Origin: an uncultured Clostridia bacterium
GTDB lineage: Bacteria > Bacillota > Clostridia > Oscillospirales > Ruminococcaceae
DNA length: 64,000 bases
Assembly: GCA_947630845.1 (NCBI GenBank)
Contig: CANRJB010000009.1
Coordinates: 1 to 64,000 of the forward strand
Direction of reading: 5' to 3'
Part shown: one piece after another, positions 40,040 to 50,212 of the stretch
Position numbering within the stretch: the first letter of the stretch is position 1
How the letters are laid out: every line of letters starts with the position of its first letter
Translations under genes and position numbers: made by a program
Notes under the pieces: model-generated
The model's database searches: none
What the model saw: only the letters and a program-made list of their open reading frames with translations
What the model was told of the DNA's origin: nothing

Positions 40040-41386
40040 ATGCCAGAGCTAAATGCCAGTGATATGCCTTACAGTCTTGAAACCGAACAGGCTGTGCTTG
40101 GTGCTATCCTTATCGATCCGGAGGTACTCAGTACGGTGCTTGAACAGGTCAAGCCGGAATGCTTCTACATTGAACAGCACAGAAATCTGTTCGTCATCAT
40201 GGTGCAGATGTTCACAAGCGGTGAAAAAGCCGATGTGGTGACTGTCCTTGATGAAGCACTTTCCATGCATATCTTTGAAACGGCACAGGAAGGCAGAAAT
40301 TACCTTGCCAACCTTGTCAATACCGTGCCGGCAGTTTCAGGCATCAGTAAATACTGCCAGATCATCGTCAACAAATATTACATCCGTTCTCTTGCAGAGA
40401 CGGCAAAGAGTATCCTGACCGATATCCAGAGCGGTGAGTCCGATGCACAGCTTCTGCTCGATGCCGCAGAGCAGCGCATCTATGACATCCGGCAGGGGCG
40501 TGATGTGACGGGACTGGTTCCGCTGCGTGAAGCGGTTTCGGACACCTATGTCCATGTCGGACAGCTTGCATCGCCGGACAGGGAGAAATACCTTGGCATC
40601 CGCTCCGGATTTTCCTATCTGGACTCCATGATCTCCGGACTGAACCGCTCCGATCTCATTCTGATCGCAGCAAGACCTGCAATGGGAAAGACAGCCTTTG
40701 CCTTGAATATTGCACAGAATGTTGCAAAAAATAATGCGGACAAGGCAGTGTGTATCTTCTCGCTGGAGATGCCACGGGAGCAGCTTGCCTCCCGTCTGCT
40801 GTCATCGGCATCACAGGTGGATTCCTTCAAGCTGCGCAACGGCAGACTAAACGGCGATGAATGGGTGCGGCTTGCCGCAGGGGCATGCTACCTCAGCGAT
40901 CTGCCGATCTATATTGATGACACAGCAAGCATCACCGTGCAGCAGATCAAAGCAAAGCTGCGCCGGATGAAGAATCTCGGACTGGTCGTCATTGACTATC
41001 TCGGTCTTATCCAGACCACCCTGCGCACGGAAAACCGGGTGCAGATCGTCGGCGAGATCACAAGACAGCTCAAGATCATGGCAAAAGAACTTGATGTGCC
41101 GGTCATCCTGCTGTCGCAGCTCAGCCGTGGACCGGAGAGCCGGACGGATAAGCGTCCGATGCTTTCGGATCTGCGTGATTCCGGTTCGATCGAGCAGGAT
41201 GCGGACATTGTCATGTTCCTCTATCGGGATGCCTACTACAACAAGGACTCCCAGCAGCAGAATGTGGCAGAATGCATCGTGGCGAAAAACCGGCATGGTG
41301 AGACAGGCACGATCAAGCTCATCTGGGATGGGCAGTATACACGTTTCACCACGATGGAGACTTCTGATGCAGTACCTGCACCGTGA
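40040..41386 (+). CDS. dnaB: replicative DNA helicase
   Basis: PYSLETEQAVLGAILIDPE; ARPAMGKTAFALNIAQN. Confidence 0.96.
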   Translation: MPELNASDMPYSLETEQAVLGAILIDPEVLSTVLEQVKPECFYIEQHRNLFVIMVQMFTSGEKADVVTVLDEALSMHIFETAQEGRNYLANLVNTVPAVSGISKYCQIIVNKYYIRSLAETAKSILTDIQSGESDAQLLLDAAEQRIYDIRQGRDVTGLVPLREAVSDTYVHVGQLASPDREKYLGIRSGFSYLDSMISGLNRSDLILIAARPAMGKTAFALNIAQNVAKNNADKAVCIFSLEMPREQLASRLLSSASQVDSFKLRNGRLNGDEWVRLAAGACYLSDLPIYIDDTASITVQQIKAKLRRMKNLGLVVIDYLGLIQTTLRTENRVQIVGEITRQLKIMAKELDVPVILLSQLSRGPESRTDKRPMLSDLRDSGSIEQDADIVMFLYRDAYYNKDSQQQNVAECIVAKNRHGETGTIKLIWDGQYTRFTTMETSDAVPAP

Positions 41387-42710
41387 CCCCATACAGGCAG
41401 TCAGGACGTTCCTGATGCAGGAGCGCATCCGGGATACTGTCATCACAGCAGCACTTTCGGGTGGGGCAGACAGCGTATGCCTGCTGTACTGTCTGCTTGC
41501 GCTGCGTGAGGAATGCGGTCTGACGATCAGGGCACTTCATGTACAGCATGGACTGCGTGGGGAGGAGAGCATACGGGATGAGCAATTCTGCCGGAAACTT
41601 GCGGCGGAGTGGCATGTGGAGCTGACGGTCGTTCCGGTGGATGTGGCAGGATACCGCAGGGAGCATGGCGGTTCGGTCGAGGAGGCAGCAAGAGTATGCC
41701 GGTACAAGGCATTTTCGGAATGTGCGGATGGCTTTGTTGCGACGGCACATACGGCATCGGATAATTTTGAGACGATGCTGTTCCGGCTTACAAGGGGTTC
41801 GGGTCTGAAAGGTCTTGGCGGCATCCCTCCTGTGCGTGACCGTTACCTGCGTCCGCTCCTTACCGTCACACGGGGGGAGATCGAACAGTTTCTTCTCGGA
41901 AAGGAAATTCCCTGCGTGACCGATTCCACCAACTTTTCGCCGGAATACACACGCAGCTATCTGCGGCAATATGTTGTCCCCATGCTTCGGGATGTCAATC
42001 CTGCCCTTGACAGGACGGCTTGTGAAACGGCTGCACTGCTCCGGGATGAAGAGGATTATCTTGCAGCACAGGCAGATGCGGCATATGAACAGGCAAGGCA
42101 GCCGGACGGTTCGCTCCGGGGTCTGACTTTGCTGCATCCGGCATTACAGCGGCGGTGTGTGCGGCGGTTCTTGCAGGAACAGGGGCTTCCGGACGGCTTT
42201 ACACAGGTGGCAGCGATCCTTTCCCTGATGCAGAAGGGCGGCAGAACAGAGCTGAACGGCATCTGGATCTGTTTCAGCAGGGGACATCTGTTTGCGGAAC
42301 GGCAGATAAATGCAGTGGAGACTGTGCTGAAAATCGGGGAAAACAGTATTTTTCCGGGGCATTTCGTCAGGGCAGAGCTGATTTTGCGCTCGGATGCAGA
42401 GAAATTTTCAAATGTTCACAAAAAGTTTACAGATTCTGTCCTCGATTATGATACAATAAAAGGGTATGCTGTATTGCATGCACGGAAGCCGGGACTGAAG
42501 ATACGGACAGATGGACGGCAGCATCATGTCTCCGTCAAGAAATGGCTGAATGATTCCTGCTTACCGGCAAGGCGGCAGACACTTCATTTCCTTTCGGATG
42601 CACAGGGGCTGCTCTGGGTCGAAGGGCTTGGGACTGCAGCACATGCGGCTGTCACGGAACAGACACAGACAATGCTTCTGCTCCGGGTCTGTCACAATTT
42701 TAACACATGA
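41367..42710 (+). CDS. tilS: tRNA(Ile)-lysidine synthase
   Basis: VITAALSGGADSVCLLYCLLALREECGLTIRALHVQHGLRGEES. Confidence 0.93.
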   Translation: MQYLHRDPIQAVRTFLMQERIRDTVITAALSGGADSVCLLYCLLALREECGLTIRALHVQHGLRGEESIRDEQFCRKLAAEWHVELTVVPVDVAGYRREHGGSVEEAARVCRYKAFSECADGFVATAHTASDNFETMLFRLTRGSGLKGLGGIPPVRDRYLRPLLTVTRGEIEQFLLGKEIPCVTDSTNFSPEYTRSYLRQYVVPMLRDVNPALDRTACETAALLRDEEDYLAAQADAAYEQARQPDGSLRGLTLLHPALQRRCVRRFLQEQGLPDGFTQVAAILSLMQKGGRTELNGIWICFSRGHLFAERQINAVETVLKIGENSIFPGHFVRAELILRSDAEKFSNVHKKFTDSVLDYDTIKGYAVLHARKPGLKIRTDGRQHHVSVKKWLNDSCLPARRQTLHFLSDAQGLLWVEGLGTAAHAAVTEQTQTMLLLRVCHNFNT

Positions 42711-42819
42711 ATACCGCTGACACGTCACATCGGTACAGTATACTATAAACTGCGGTTATCCGTACAGAAGAGAAAAAGCGGTTTCTGCCGCAAGTAATAC
42801 ATGAAAAGGAGTGGATGAT

Positions 42820-44739
42820 TTGACACCAAGAAGAAACAGAGGAATCACTGCGTACCTGTTGGTTGCAGCGATCCTGATTTTCCTTGCAGCCTTCATGCTG
42901 CCCCGCCTTAACCAGAAAGAACCGGAGTACACGTATTCTGAGATCATGCAGCATTTTGATGATCTCGAAGTGACTGCCTATACGCTTGACCTCGGTTCCG
43001 GTGAGCTGAAAATGAAGCTCAAGGGCGGCGAGGAGCTGGAATATGAAGTGCCCTACGTTGCCAAGTTTCTGGATGAAACGGAAAACTACCGCCATGACTA
43101 TAACAAGGCGAATCCCAAAGAGCCGCTCGATCAGGATTATTACAAGATCACAGATAATTCGTGGATCATCACTTATATCCCGACTCTTATCATCCTTATC
43201 ATGGGCATTGTGCTGTTTATCTTCATGATGAGACAGGCTGGCGGCGGAAGATATAACAATTTCGGCAGAGCCAATATCAAGGCACAGCCTTCCAACAAGA
43301 AGGCAAGCTTTGCAGATGTTGCCGGTGCGGAGGAAGAAAAATTCGAGATGGCTGAGGTCGTGGATTATCTCAGAAATCCCCGGAAATATGCCGAGATCGG
43401 CGCACGTATCCCGAAGGGTGTGCTGCTGTTAGGTCCTCCCGGAACCGGTAAGACCCTGCTTGCAAGGGCGGTTGCAGGTGAAGCGGGTGTACCGTTCTAT
43501 CCGATCTCCGGTTCGGATTTTGTGGAGATGTTCGTCGGCGTGGGTGCATCCCGTGTGCGTGACCTCTTTGAGACGGCAAAGCGCAATGCTCCTTCCATCA
43601 TCTTCATTGACGAAATTGATGCGGTCGGCAGACACCGTGGCGCAGGTCTTGGCGGCGGTCATGACGAACGTGAGCAGACCCTGAACCAGTTGCTTGTGGA
43701 GATGGACGGCTTTGCAGGCAATGAGAGCGTCATTGTCATTGCAGCGACCAACCGGCGTGATATTCTTGATCCGGCTTTGCTGCGTCCGGGACGTTTCGAC
43801 AGACAGATCGTTGTGGGGTATCCGGATATCAAGGGGCGTGAGGATATTCTGAAAGTCCACACCAGAAATAAGCCCCTTGCACCCGATGTCAATCTTGCGA
43901 CGATCGCAAAGGGAACTGCCGGCTTTACCGGTGCTGACCTCGAAAACCTTGCCAACGAAGCAGCACTTCTTGCGGCAAGGGCTGACCGTAAGGCGATCAC
44001 CAATGAGGATATTGAGGAAGCGACGATCAAGGTGGTGGCAGGTCCGGAGAAGAAATCACGTGTCAAGACAGAACGTGAGATCAAACTTACTGCCTACCAT
44101 GAAGCAGGTCATGCAGTCTGCACCTATTATTGTCCGCATCAGGATAAGGTGCATCAGGTGTCCATCATCCCGAGAGGTATGGCAGGTGGCTATACGCTGT
44201 CTTTGCCGGAGAATGACAAGTCCTATGTCAGCATGATGGAGATGCATGAAGAGATCATCGTGCTGCTTGGCGGACGTGTGGCAGAAAAGCTCATCATGGA
44301 TGATATTTCCACCGGTGCTTCCAATGACCTCGAACGTGCCACTTCTACAGCACAGAAGATGATAAAGCGTTATGGCTTCAGTGACAAGCTTGGTCCGGTT
44401 GTCTATGGCAACTCCAATAATGAGCCTTTCCTTGGCAGGGATTTAGGCGGTACACCGGATTATTCCGATAAGGTAGCTGCTGAGATCGATGCAGAGGTGC
44501 GCAATTTTGTAGAACAGGGCTATGAGAAGGCAGAGAAGATCCTGACCGAACACATGGATCAGCTCCATCAGGTGGCGCAGTATCTGATCAAGCATGAGAA
44601 AATTGATGCAGATGAATTTGAAGCACTCATGAAGGGAGAACTTGTGGAGACGGACACTGTGCCGGATGCTGCTCCGGCTGCGGATCTGCGTGAGGATACC
44701 GCTCCGGTGACCGAAACGCAGGACTTTACAGAAGAATAA
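42820..44739 (+). CDS. ftsH: ATP-dependent zinc metalloprotease FtsH
   Basis: [55 protein letters not shown]. Confidence 0.97.
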   Translation: MTPRRNRGITAYLLVAAILIFLAAFMLPRLNQKEPEYTYSEIMQHFDDLEVTAYTLDLGSGELKMKLKGGEELEYEVPYVAKFLDETENYRHDYNKANPKEPLDQDYYKITDNSWIITYIPTLIILIMGIVLFIFMMRQAGGGRYNNFGRANIKAQPSNKKASFADVAGAEEEKFEMAEVVDYLRNPRKYAEIGARIPKGVLLLGPPGTGKTLLARAVAGEAGVPFYPISGSDFVEMFVGVGASRVRDLFETAKRNAPSIIFIDEIDAVGRHRGAGLGGGHDEREQTLNQLLVEMDGFAGNESVIVIAATNRRDILDPALLRPGRFDRQIVVGYPDIKGREDILKVHTRNKPLAPDVNLATIAKGTAGFTGADLENLANEAALLAARADRKAITNEDIEEATIKVVAGPEKKSRVKTEREIKLTAYHEAGHAVCTYYCPHQDKVHQVSIIPRGMAGGYTLSLPENDKSYVSMMEMHEEIIVLLGGRVAEKLIMDDISTGASNDLERATSTAQKMIKRYGFSDKLGPVVYGNSNNEPFLGRDLGGTPDYSDKVAAEIDAEVRNFVEQGYEKAEKILTEHMDQLHQVAQYLIKHEKIDADEFEALMKGELVETDTVPDAAPAADLREDTAPVTETQDFTEE

Positions 44740-44745
44740 GGGGAG

Positions 44746-44786
44746 ATGCTCTGCCCATATGCCGGAAGGTGCATGGGGCAGAGCAT
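44746..44786 (+). terminator. ftsH terminator
   Basis: ATGCTCTGCCC...GGGGCAGAGCAT. Confidence 0.7.
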
Positions 44787-44803
44787 TTGTTTGTGGTGAG
44801 CTG

Positions 44804-45085
44804 CAAAAAGAGCCTCTGCTGTGATGGCAGAGACTCTTCTATCGGAAAGCAGCGTCAGGTGCTTTCCGAATGCGAAAGCGGGCAAGTCTGCGGACACTCC
44901 CGGGGGCGTGTCACCCCCTTTCCGGCAAGCACGATCTTCTGCTGATGTTATTCTATGCAGAAATCCGGATTTTGCGCATGGAAATGTATGGTCATACCGC
45001 TCTCTTTCATCCGATAGGCGAAGTCTGCCGGAATTGAGCTGCCGCAGGCAGTCACAGCAGAAGTTATCCCATCCGCCTGTTTCCA
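44804..45085 (-). ncRNA. candidate structured RNA with 3' intrinsic terminator
   Basis: Several strong hairpins (GGAAAGCAcctgacgcTGCTTTCC; GGGGGTGacaCGCCCCC; CTGCCtgcGGCAG) ending in AGAGTCTCTGCcatcacaGCAGAGGCTCTTTTT. Confidence 0.45.
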
Positions 45086-45146
45086 TAGGGCAATAGAAAA
45101 TGTGTGTGAATCATAAATTTTTTTTGAATTTTTTTTGAATAAAGGG

Positions 45147-45175
45147 TTGCTTTTTCAATGGGAATGTGCTATACT
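45147..45175 (+). promoter_or_regulatory. promoter with upstream phased T-tracts
   Basis: TTGCTT - 17 bp - TATACT; two T8 tracts 11 bp apart at 45118-45136. Confidence 0.7.
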
Positions 45176-45197
45176 AACAATAAGGAGATGATGTGCT

Positions 45198-45560
45198 ATG
45201 AGTTTAGGAATCGGAATTATGATCGCAGGCGGACTGGTTGCTGTGCTGGGTTTGCTGTTGCTGTTCAACCGCAGCGGTACTGGCATGCTGATACTTGGGA
45301 TCGTGCTTGCTGCCGTAGGACTTGGAGGAGTTGGTGTCGGCTATACTATGGATCAGCAGAGGGAAGTCACTTATACTGTAGTGGAGATCACCGATGTCAG
45401 CGTCAGAGACGATAACAAGCAGTATCGTGTCACCCTCAAATCCGAAAGCGGTACAGAAACATGGATCTATGTCAATGACAACCAGCTTATGAATTTCCCG
45501 AAGGATTCGCAGATAACAATGCAGAAACGGGAACTGAAAACTTACAAGGAACAGCAATGA
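45198..45560 (+). CDS. small membrane protein, two TM helices plus OB/SHOCT-like soluble tail
   Basis: 120 aa, clear promoter and RBS (aaggagatg). Confidence 0.75.
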   Translation: MSLGIGIMIAGGLVAVLGLLLLFNRSGTGMLILGIVLAAVGLGGVGVGYTMDQQREVTYTVVEITDVSVRDDNKQYRVTLKSESGTETWIYVNDNQLMNFPKDSQITMQKRELKTYKEQQ

Positions 45561-45589
45561 TCCGTCATGCAGCCTGTGCATCAGACAAT

Positions 45590-45623
45590 CCCTGACAATC
45601 TGGCAGACATCAGATTGTCAGGG
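45590..45623. repeat. palindromic element copy 3
   Basis: CCCTGACAATCTG-gcagacat-CAGATTGTCAGGG, perfect 13-bp arms. Confidence 0.75.
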
Positions 45624-45802
45624 ATTTGTATGAAATCGTATCTTTTATGCTGAGAGCAATTCTATCCGTGGAAAACTACCGGTTGAATTGCTCTTTTTTT
45701 GCCTTGCCTTTATGGATTCGGGTTCTTCCTCTCAATGCTTGAATCCTTCTTGGCGATGATATTTTTGTAGATTGCAATTGCTTTCTTGAGGAAAGTACTG
45801 TC

Positions 45803-46684
45803 TTACAGCAATTCTTCCGTGATCGGCACATCCGGTATTGTGTATTCCTCGGCTCCGTCAGGAAATGCATCATGGGACGGTGAGACAGCCGATTTTTTCT
45901 TCTTATTGAAACGATCAAGTACGGCGATGATATCCTCCGGCAGTCTCCTTCTGCATTCTGCGGACAAATCATCGGGAACACCATAGAAGGCTTCTGCCAT
46001 GCTGCCTGCAATGCAAGTGAGTGTATCACAGTCTCCGCCGAGGGATACTGCTGTACGAATTACGTCTTCAAAGTCCTTCCCTTCCATAAAAGCAGTGATC
46101 GCTTCCGGTACAGTTTCCTGACAACTCTCTACATGATGATATCCCGGTCTGATCTCATCACAGGTGCGTGAGAGGTCGTAACCGAATTCATGGATAATGT
46201 AGCTCCGGATATTTTCCTTGCTTCTGCCGTTTCTGGCAAAAAAGATTGCGCTGGCGACTGCCTCTGCGCCCTTGATGCCCTCCGGATGGTTGTGCGTTAC
46301 CGAAGCGGTAAGTGCTGCCATGTGCCTTGTCGTTTCAATATCGTCAAAGAGCCAGCCTGCCGGAGATACCCGCATTGCAGAGCCGTTGCCGAAGCTGCCA
46401 TACGGCTTTGGTTTTCTGTCATGCAGCCACTTGCTGAATTTCACGCCATATCCGGCATTCGGATATTTCCTGCCCCACTTTTGCATAGAAGCAACCAGTG
46501 CCGCAGTGATTGTTTTATCGGACTGTCCGAGGGTGTCAAGCAGTGCCTCAGCAACAGCAGTTGCCATAACTGAATCATCCGTAAATTCGGAATACTTGCT
46601 GAAAAGCTGAAAGTCCTTTGTTTTGTTGCCCCTGTCAAATTCAAAGGGTGCGCCTATCATATCACCTAATAAAGCTCCGATCAT
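45803..46684 (-). CDS. ADP-ribosylglycohydrolase family protein
   Basis: MIGALLGDMIGAPFEF; TDDSVMATAVAEALL; GGDCDTLTCIAGSMAEAFYG. Confidence 0.94.
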   Translation of the reverse strand: MIGALLGDMIGAPFEFDRGNKTKDFQLFSKYSEFTDDSVMATAVAEALLDTLGQSDKTITAALVASMQKWGRKYPNAGYGVKFSKWLHDRKPKPYGSFGNGSAMRVSPAGWLFDDIETTRHMAALTASVTHNHPEGIKGAEAVASAIFFARNGRSKENIRSYIIHEFGYDLSRTCDEIRPGYHHVESCQETVPEAITAFMEGKDFEDVIRTAVSLGGDCDTLTCIAGSMAEAFYGVPDDLSAECRRRLPEDIIAVLDRFNKKKKSAVSPSHDAFPDGAEEYTIPDVPITEELL

Positions 46685-46729
46685 ATCAAAAGATCTCCTT
46701 TCCTCTGTTGCAGACTATTATAATACAAT

Positions 46730-46763
46730 CCCTAACGATCTGATGACATCAGATCATTAGAGA
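46730..46763. repeat. palindromic element copy 4 (divergent)
   Basis: ccctaacgatctgatgacatcagatcattagaga. Confidence 0.6.
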
Positions 46764-46821
46764 ACGCCTGCTGCGCAAACGATGTTTTCCTGCCATCCCA
46801 TCGGGGTGGGATGATAAGGCA

Positions 46822-48099
46822 TTATTTCAGATATTTGTCCATGATATCGCAGAAATCAAATGTAGCAAAGTAGTCTGCCGGAGTCTCTGCACGGCGAATC
46901 AGCTTCACACTGCCATCCTCACACAGCAGCAGCTCTGCTGAACGAAGTTTGCCGTTATAGTTGTAGCCCATGGAGAACCCATGCGCACCGGTATCATGGA
47001 TGACAAGCAGATCACCGATCTCTGTCGGGGGCAGCATACGGTCTATGGCGAATTTGTCGTTATTCTCACAAAGTCCGCCAGTTACATCACACTTGTAAGT
47101 ACATGGTTCATGCTCCTTCCCCAGTACAGTGATGTGATGATAAGCTCCATACATCGCCGGACGCATGAGATTGGCAGCACAGGCATCCACACCAACATAT
47201 TCTTTGTAGATGTGCTTCTTGTGCAGTACCCTTGTCACAAGCTGTCCGAAGGGAGCAAGCATGAAACGCCCCATCTCCGTGAAGATCTTCACATGCCCCA
47301 GTCCGGCAGGGACAAGGATCTCATCAAATGCCTTGTGTACCCCCTCACCGATTGCCATGATGTCATTGGGCGTATCCTCCGGACGATATGCCACACCTAC
47401 GCCGCCGGAAAGATTGATGAACTGAATGTCTGCGCCGGTTTCCTGTTTGAGTGCGGCAGCAAGCTCAAACATCTGCCGTGCAAGGGTGGGATAGTAATCG
47501 TTGGTCAGTGTGTTGGATGCAAGGAAAGCATGGATGCCAAAATGCTTTGCCCCCTTCTTCATGAGCATGCGGAAGCCTTCAAACATCTGCTCTCGTGTGA
47601 AGCCATATTTCGCATCCTCAGGGCTGTCCATGATCTGTGTGGAGATGGTGAACTTACCGCCTGCATTGAAACGGCAGGAAATCGTCTCCGGGATACCGGT
47701 GAGCTGTTCAAGATAATCAATATGTGTGATGTCGTCGAGGTTGATGTACGCACCGAGTGCATAGGCAAGCTGATAATCCTTTGCAGGGGTGACATTGGAC
47801 GAAAACATGATGTCGCTCCCCGAAAAGCCGCAGGCATCACTCATTTGCAGCTCCGTGTAAGATGAGCAGTCCACACCGCAGCCTTCCTCTTTGAGTATCT
47901 TCAGAAGAAAAGGATTGGGGGTCGCCTTGACAGCGAAGTATTCCTTGTAGCCTTTGTTCCATGCAAATGCCTTCTGGACGAGCCGTGCATTCTCACGGAT
48001 GCGCTTCTCATCATAGATATGGAAGGGGGTAGGATAGGTTTTGCAGATCTCCTCCGCCTGTGCTTTTGTCAGAAAAGGAATTTTTTCCACTTCACTCAC
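46822..48099 (-). CDS. lysA: diaminopimelate decarboxylase-like PLP enzyme
   Basis: YFAVKATPNPFLLKILKEEGCGVDCSS; GHVKIFTEMGRFM; HDTGAHGFSMGYNYNGKLR. Confidence 0.88.
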   Translation of the reverse strand: MSEVEKIPFLTKAQAEEICKTYPTPFHIYDEKRIRENARLVQKAFAWNKGYKEYFAVKATPNPFLLKILKEEGCGVDCSSYTELQMSDACGFSGSDIMFSSNVTPAKDYQLAYALGAYINLDDITHIDYLEQLTGIPETISCRFNAGGKFTISTQIMDSPEDAKYGFTREQMFEGFRMLMKKGAKHFGIHAFLASNTLTNDYYPTLARQMFELAAALKQETGADIQFINLSGGVGVAYRPEDTPNDIMAIGEGVHKAFDEILVPAGLGHVKIFTEMGRFMLAPFGQLVTRVLHKKHIYKEYVGVDACAANLMRPAMYGAYHHITVLGKEHEPCTYKCDVTGGLCENNDKFAIDRMLPPTEIGDLLVIHDTGAHGFSMGYNYNGKLRSAELLLCEDGSVKLIRRAETPADYFATFDFCDIMDKYLK

Positions 48100-48121
48100 T
48101 CCTTATTGATTTTCTACCACT

Positions 48122-48373
48122 TTACCGGTTCGCTTTACCACGTGCCATGACAATGTCTGCCATTTCACCGACATTCTTCATGCCGCTGACTTCTTTCATG
48201 GTGAAACGCATCCGGAAAGCCTTCTCCACGGCTGCGATCAGGTTGATATGTTCAAGACTGTCCCAGTCTTCAATATCCTTTGCACTGGTGTTTACTGTGA
48301 GTACGATGCTTTCATCATCAAACACATCCCGGAAAATCTCCGTCAGCCTTTCCATTACCTGTTCCCTGTTCAT
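48122..48373 (-). CDS. acyl carrier protein
   Basis: IEDWDSLEHINLIAAVEKAFRM phosphopantetheine site. Confidence 0.93.
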   Translation of the reverse strand: MNREQVMERLTEIFRDVFDDESIVLTVNTSAKDIEDWDSLEHINLIAAVEKAFRMRFTMKEVSGMKNVGEMADIVMARGKANR

Positions 48374-50160
48374 AATATAGCCTCCTCCTTGATTCGTATC
48401 ACTTGATTTTTCGGCACATAGTCTGTGACCGCCAGCTCCCAGACGGTGTTCCCGTCCGCATCTTCGGATACCTTCGTGAATCCGAAACTCTCGTACAGAT
48501 CTTTTACCATGCCGTTTTTCGGAGTCGGGAAATAATACCCGAAAATTCTGCTTATATTCTGCTCCCGTGCGGTTCTGACCAACTCATCGAGCATCGCAAG
48601 CTCCATGTCCCGTTTCAGTACCCGGCAGCTCATGAGCCATAGCTCCATGTGCAGTGTGTCTCCTTCTTTCCTGCCGATCACAACAGACACAATGCCGTTG
48701 TCCCCGAACTTATCCTTCAGCCGTCCGCACAGCCGGATGTACTCACTGCTTGCGGCAGTTTCTTCCATTTCGGACTGGGTATAGCGTTTGGTCGTAAGGT
48801 TAAACTGGTTGCTCTTGTTGGTGAGCTGTGTGATCCTCGGCAGACTGATGGCATCAAAATCCTGTATCTCTGCTGTCATCTCCAGACTTTTCAGAAAGTC
48901 CGCATAGTTGGCAAACTGCTGTGCTGCTGCCTGACGCTGTGCATTTTCCTTGTACATGGCATTGCGCTTGGCATCATCGGCAGACAGGGTCGTCACCTCA
49001 AAATAACCGCTCCTGTCCAGCGCAAGAATGCAGTCCTCTACAGAAGAAAATGCCACCACTGCCGTATCCGGCAGCTGCGCCTGCACGATCGCACGCTCTG
49101 CCGGGTTATCATCCACAAACACAAAACTCTCCGGCAGCAGATTCAACTCATTGGCACTGTCAAGAAGATTCTGTGATTTTGGCTCCCAGTTTGCCTTGAT
49201 GAGGGTGAAGTCATCCGGTTTCAGGATGCCGTCGGGATGGTTAAGTCCGGAAATGGCATTTTCGGGGTCATTTTTAGAGCAGACTGTCAGCAGCACGCCA
49301 ATGTCCTCATGGGCTTTGAGATAGCCCTGCAATTCTGCATATGCCTGTCCGACGGAAGTTTCTTGTCCGATCTCGATGCCTGCCTGTCCGTCGTCGCCGA
49401 TCACGCCGCCCCAGAGCGTATTGTCCAGATCAAGAGCAAGCACCTTTTTGTTTCTGCCCATGAGGGAACAGATGATATTGCTCAGATTGTAGGCAAATTC
49501 CGGTATTGCCGGAACTGCAAGGGCATATTTGTACAGATGCCAGTAGGTGGGATCCAGCCACTTGTCCAATCCATAGCATGCCGACAGATACTGGATATCA
49601 TGGATGTAGAAGTTGTTATGGGATGCGGCATAGTCATAGAACATAACATTCAGCCGGCTGATGAAGTCGATTCTTCCCTGTGGACAGCCGACTTCCCGGT
49701 TTCCAAGAAGTCTCGTCATGGGCAGCTCAAAATTATTCTGGATGACAGGGCAGCCATAGACGGCATTCAGGTGTTCCCACATCTGCTCAAAATGCGTATA
49801 GGTCTGGTGGAGCTTGTGTTCGCATAGCTCCGCAGAATCCCTTACCTGCGGAAATTCCCGGATGTTGCGGCTTGAAGTGTGGATGAAGATCAGCTCCGGA
49901 TGAAATGCCGCAAGCTCTGGATTGTCAAACATGGCATCTTCCCAGTACTGTGCATACTCCGACTCGTAAAATTCCGGTACGATCCCACGGTTGCGCAGAA
50001 ACAGCTCCAGCATCTTCACAATGTCACTTGTTGTGGAACCGCCCAACACGGCAATGCGCAGATTCACACCGCCCTGCTGCTCCTTTAGCTGCCGCAGGAG
50101 TCTGCGGCGTTTCTGCATAATGGCATCAGCATCGAACGGATAACAAAGTTCTTGCAGCAT
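48370..50160 (-). CDS. FkbH-type HAD-IIIC family protein
   Basis: VLALDLDNTLWGGVIGDDG; VFVDDNPAERAIVQAQLP; C-terminal GNAT-like domain. Confidence 0.93.
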   Translation of the reverse strand: MLQELCYPFDADAIMQKRRRLLRQLKEQQGGVNLRIAVLGGSTTSDIVKMLELFLRNRGIVPEFYESEYAQYWEDAMFDNPELAAFHPELIFIHTSSRNIREFPQVRDSAELCEHKLHQTYTHFEQMWEHLNAVYGCPVIQNNFELPMTRLLGNREVGCPQGRIDFISRLNVMFYDYAASHNNFYIHDIQYLSACYGLDKWLDPTYWHLYKYALAVPAIPEFAYNLSNIICSLMGRNKKVLALDLDNTLWGGVIGDDGQAGIEIGQETSVGQAYAELQGYLKAHEDIGVLLTVCSKNDPENAISGLNHPDGILKPDDFTLIKANWEPKSQNLLDSANELNLLPESFVFVDDNPAERAIVQAQLPDTAVVAFSSVEDCILALDRSGYFEVTTLSADDAKRNAMYKENAQRQAAAQQFANYADFLKSLEMTAEIQDFDAISLPRITQLTNKSNQFNLTTKRYTQSEMEETAASSEYIRLCGRLKDKFGDNGIVSVVIGRKEGDTLHMELWLMSCRVLKRDMELAMLDELVRTAREQNISRIFGYYFPTPKNGMVKDLYESFGFTKVSEDADGNTVWELAVTDYVPKNQVIRIKEEAIL

Positions 50161-50212
50161 AGACCTTTCTCCTTTGAAGAGGAGCAAGAGACGACTGTCC
50201 CTTGCCCCTGCT

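Noticed and set aside
44568-45086. 172-aa minus-strand ORF after ftsH
   Set aside because: Runs into the ftsH 3' end, contains a terminator hairpin with U-run and no recognisable domain; more likely RNA.
46981-47865. 294-aa ORF opposite the decarboxylase
   Set aside because: Shadow ORF.
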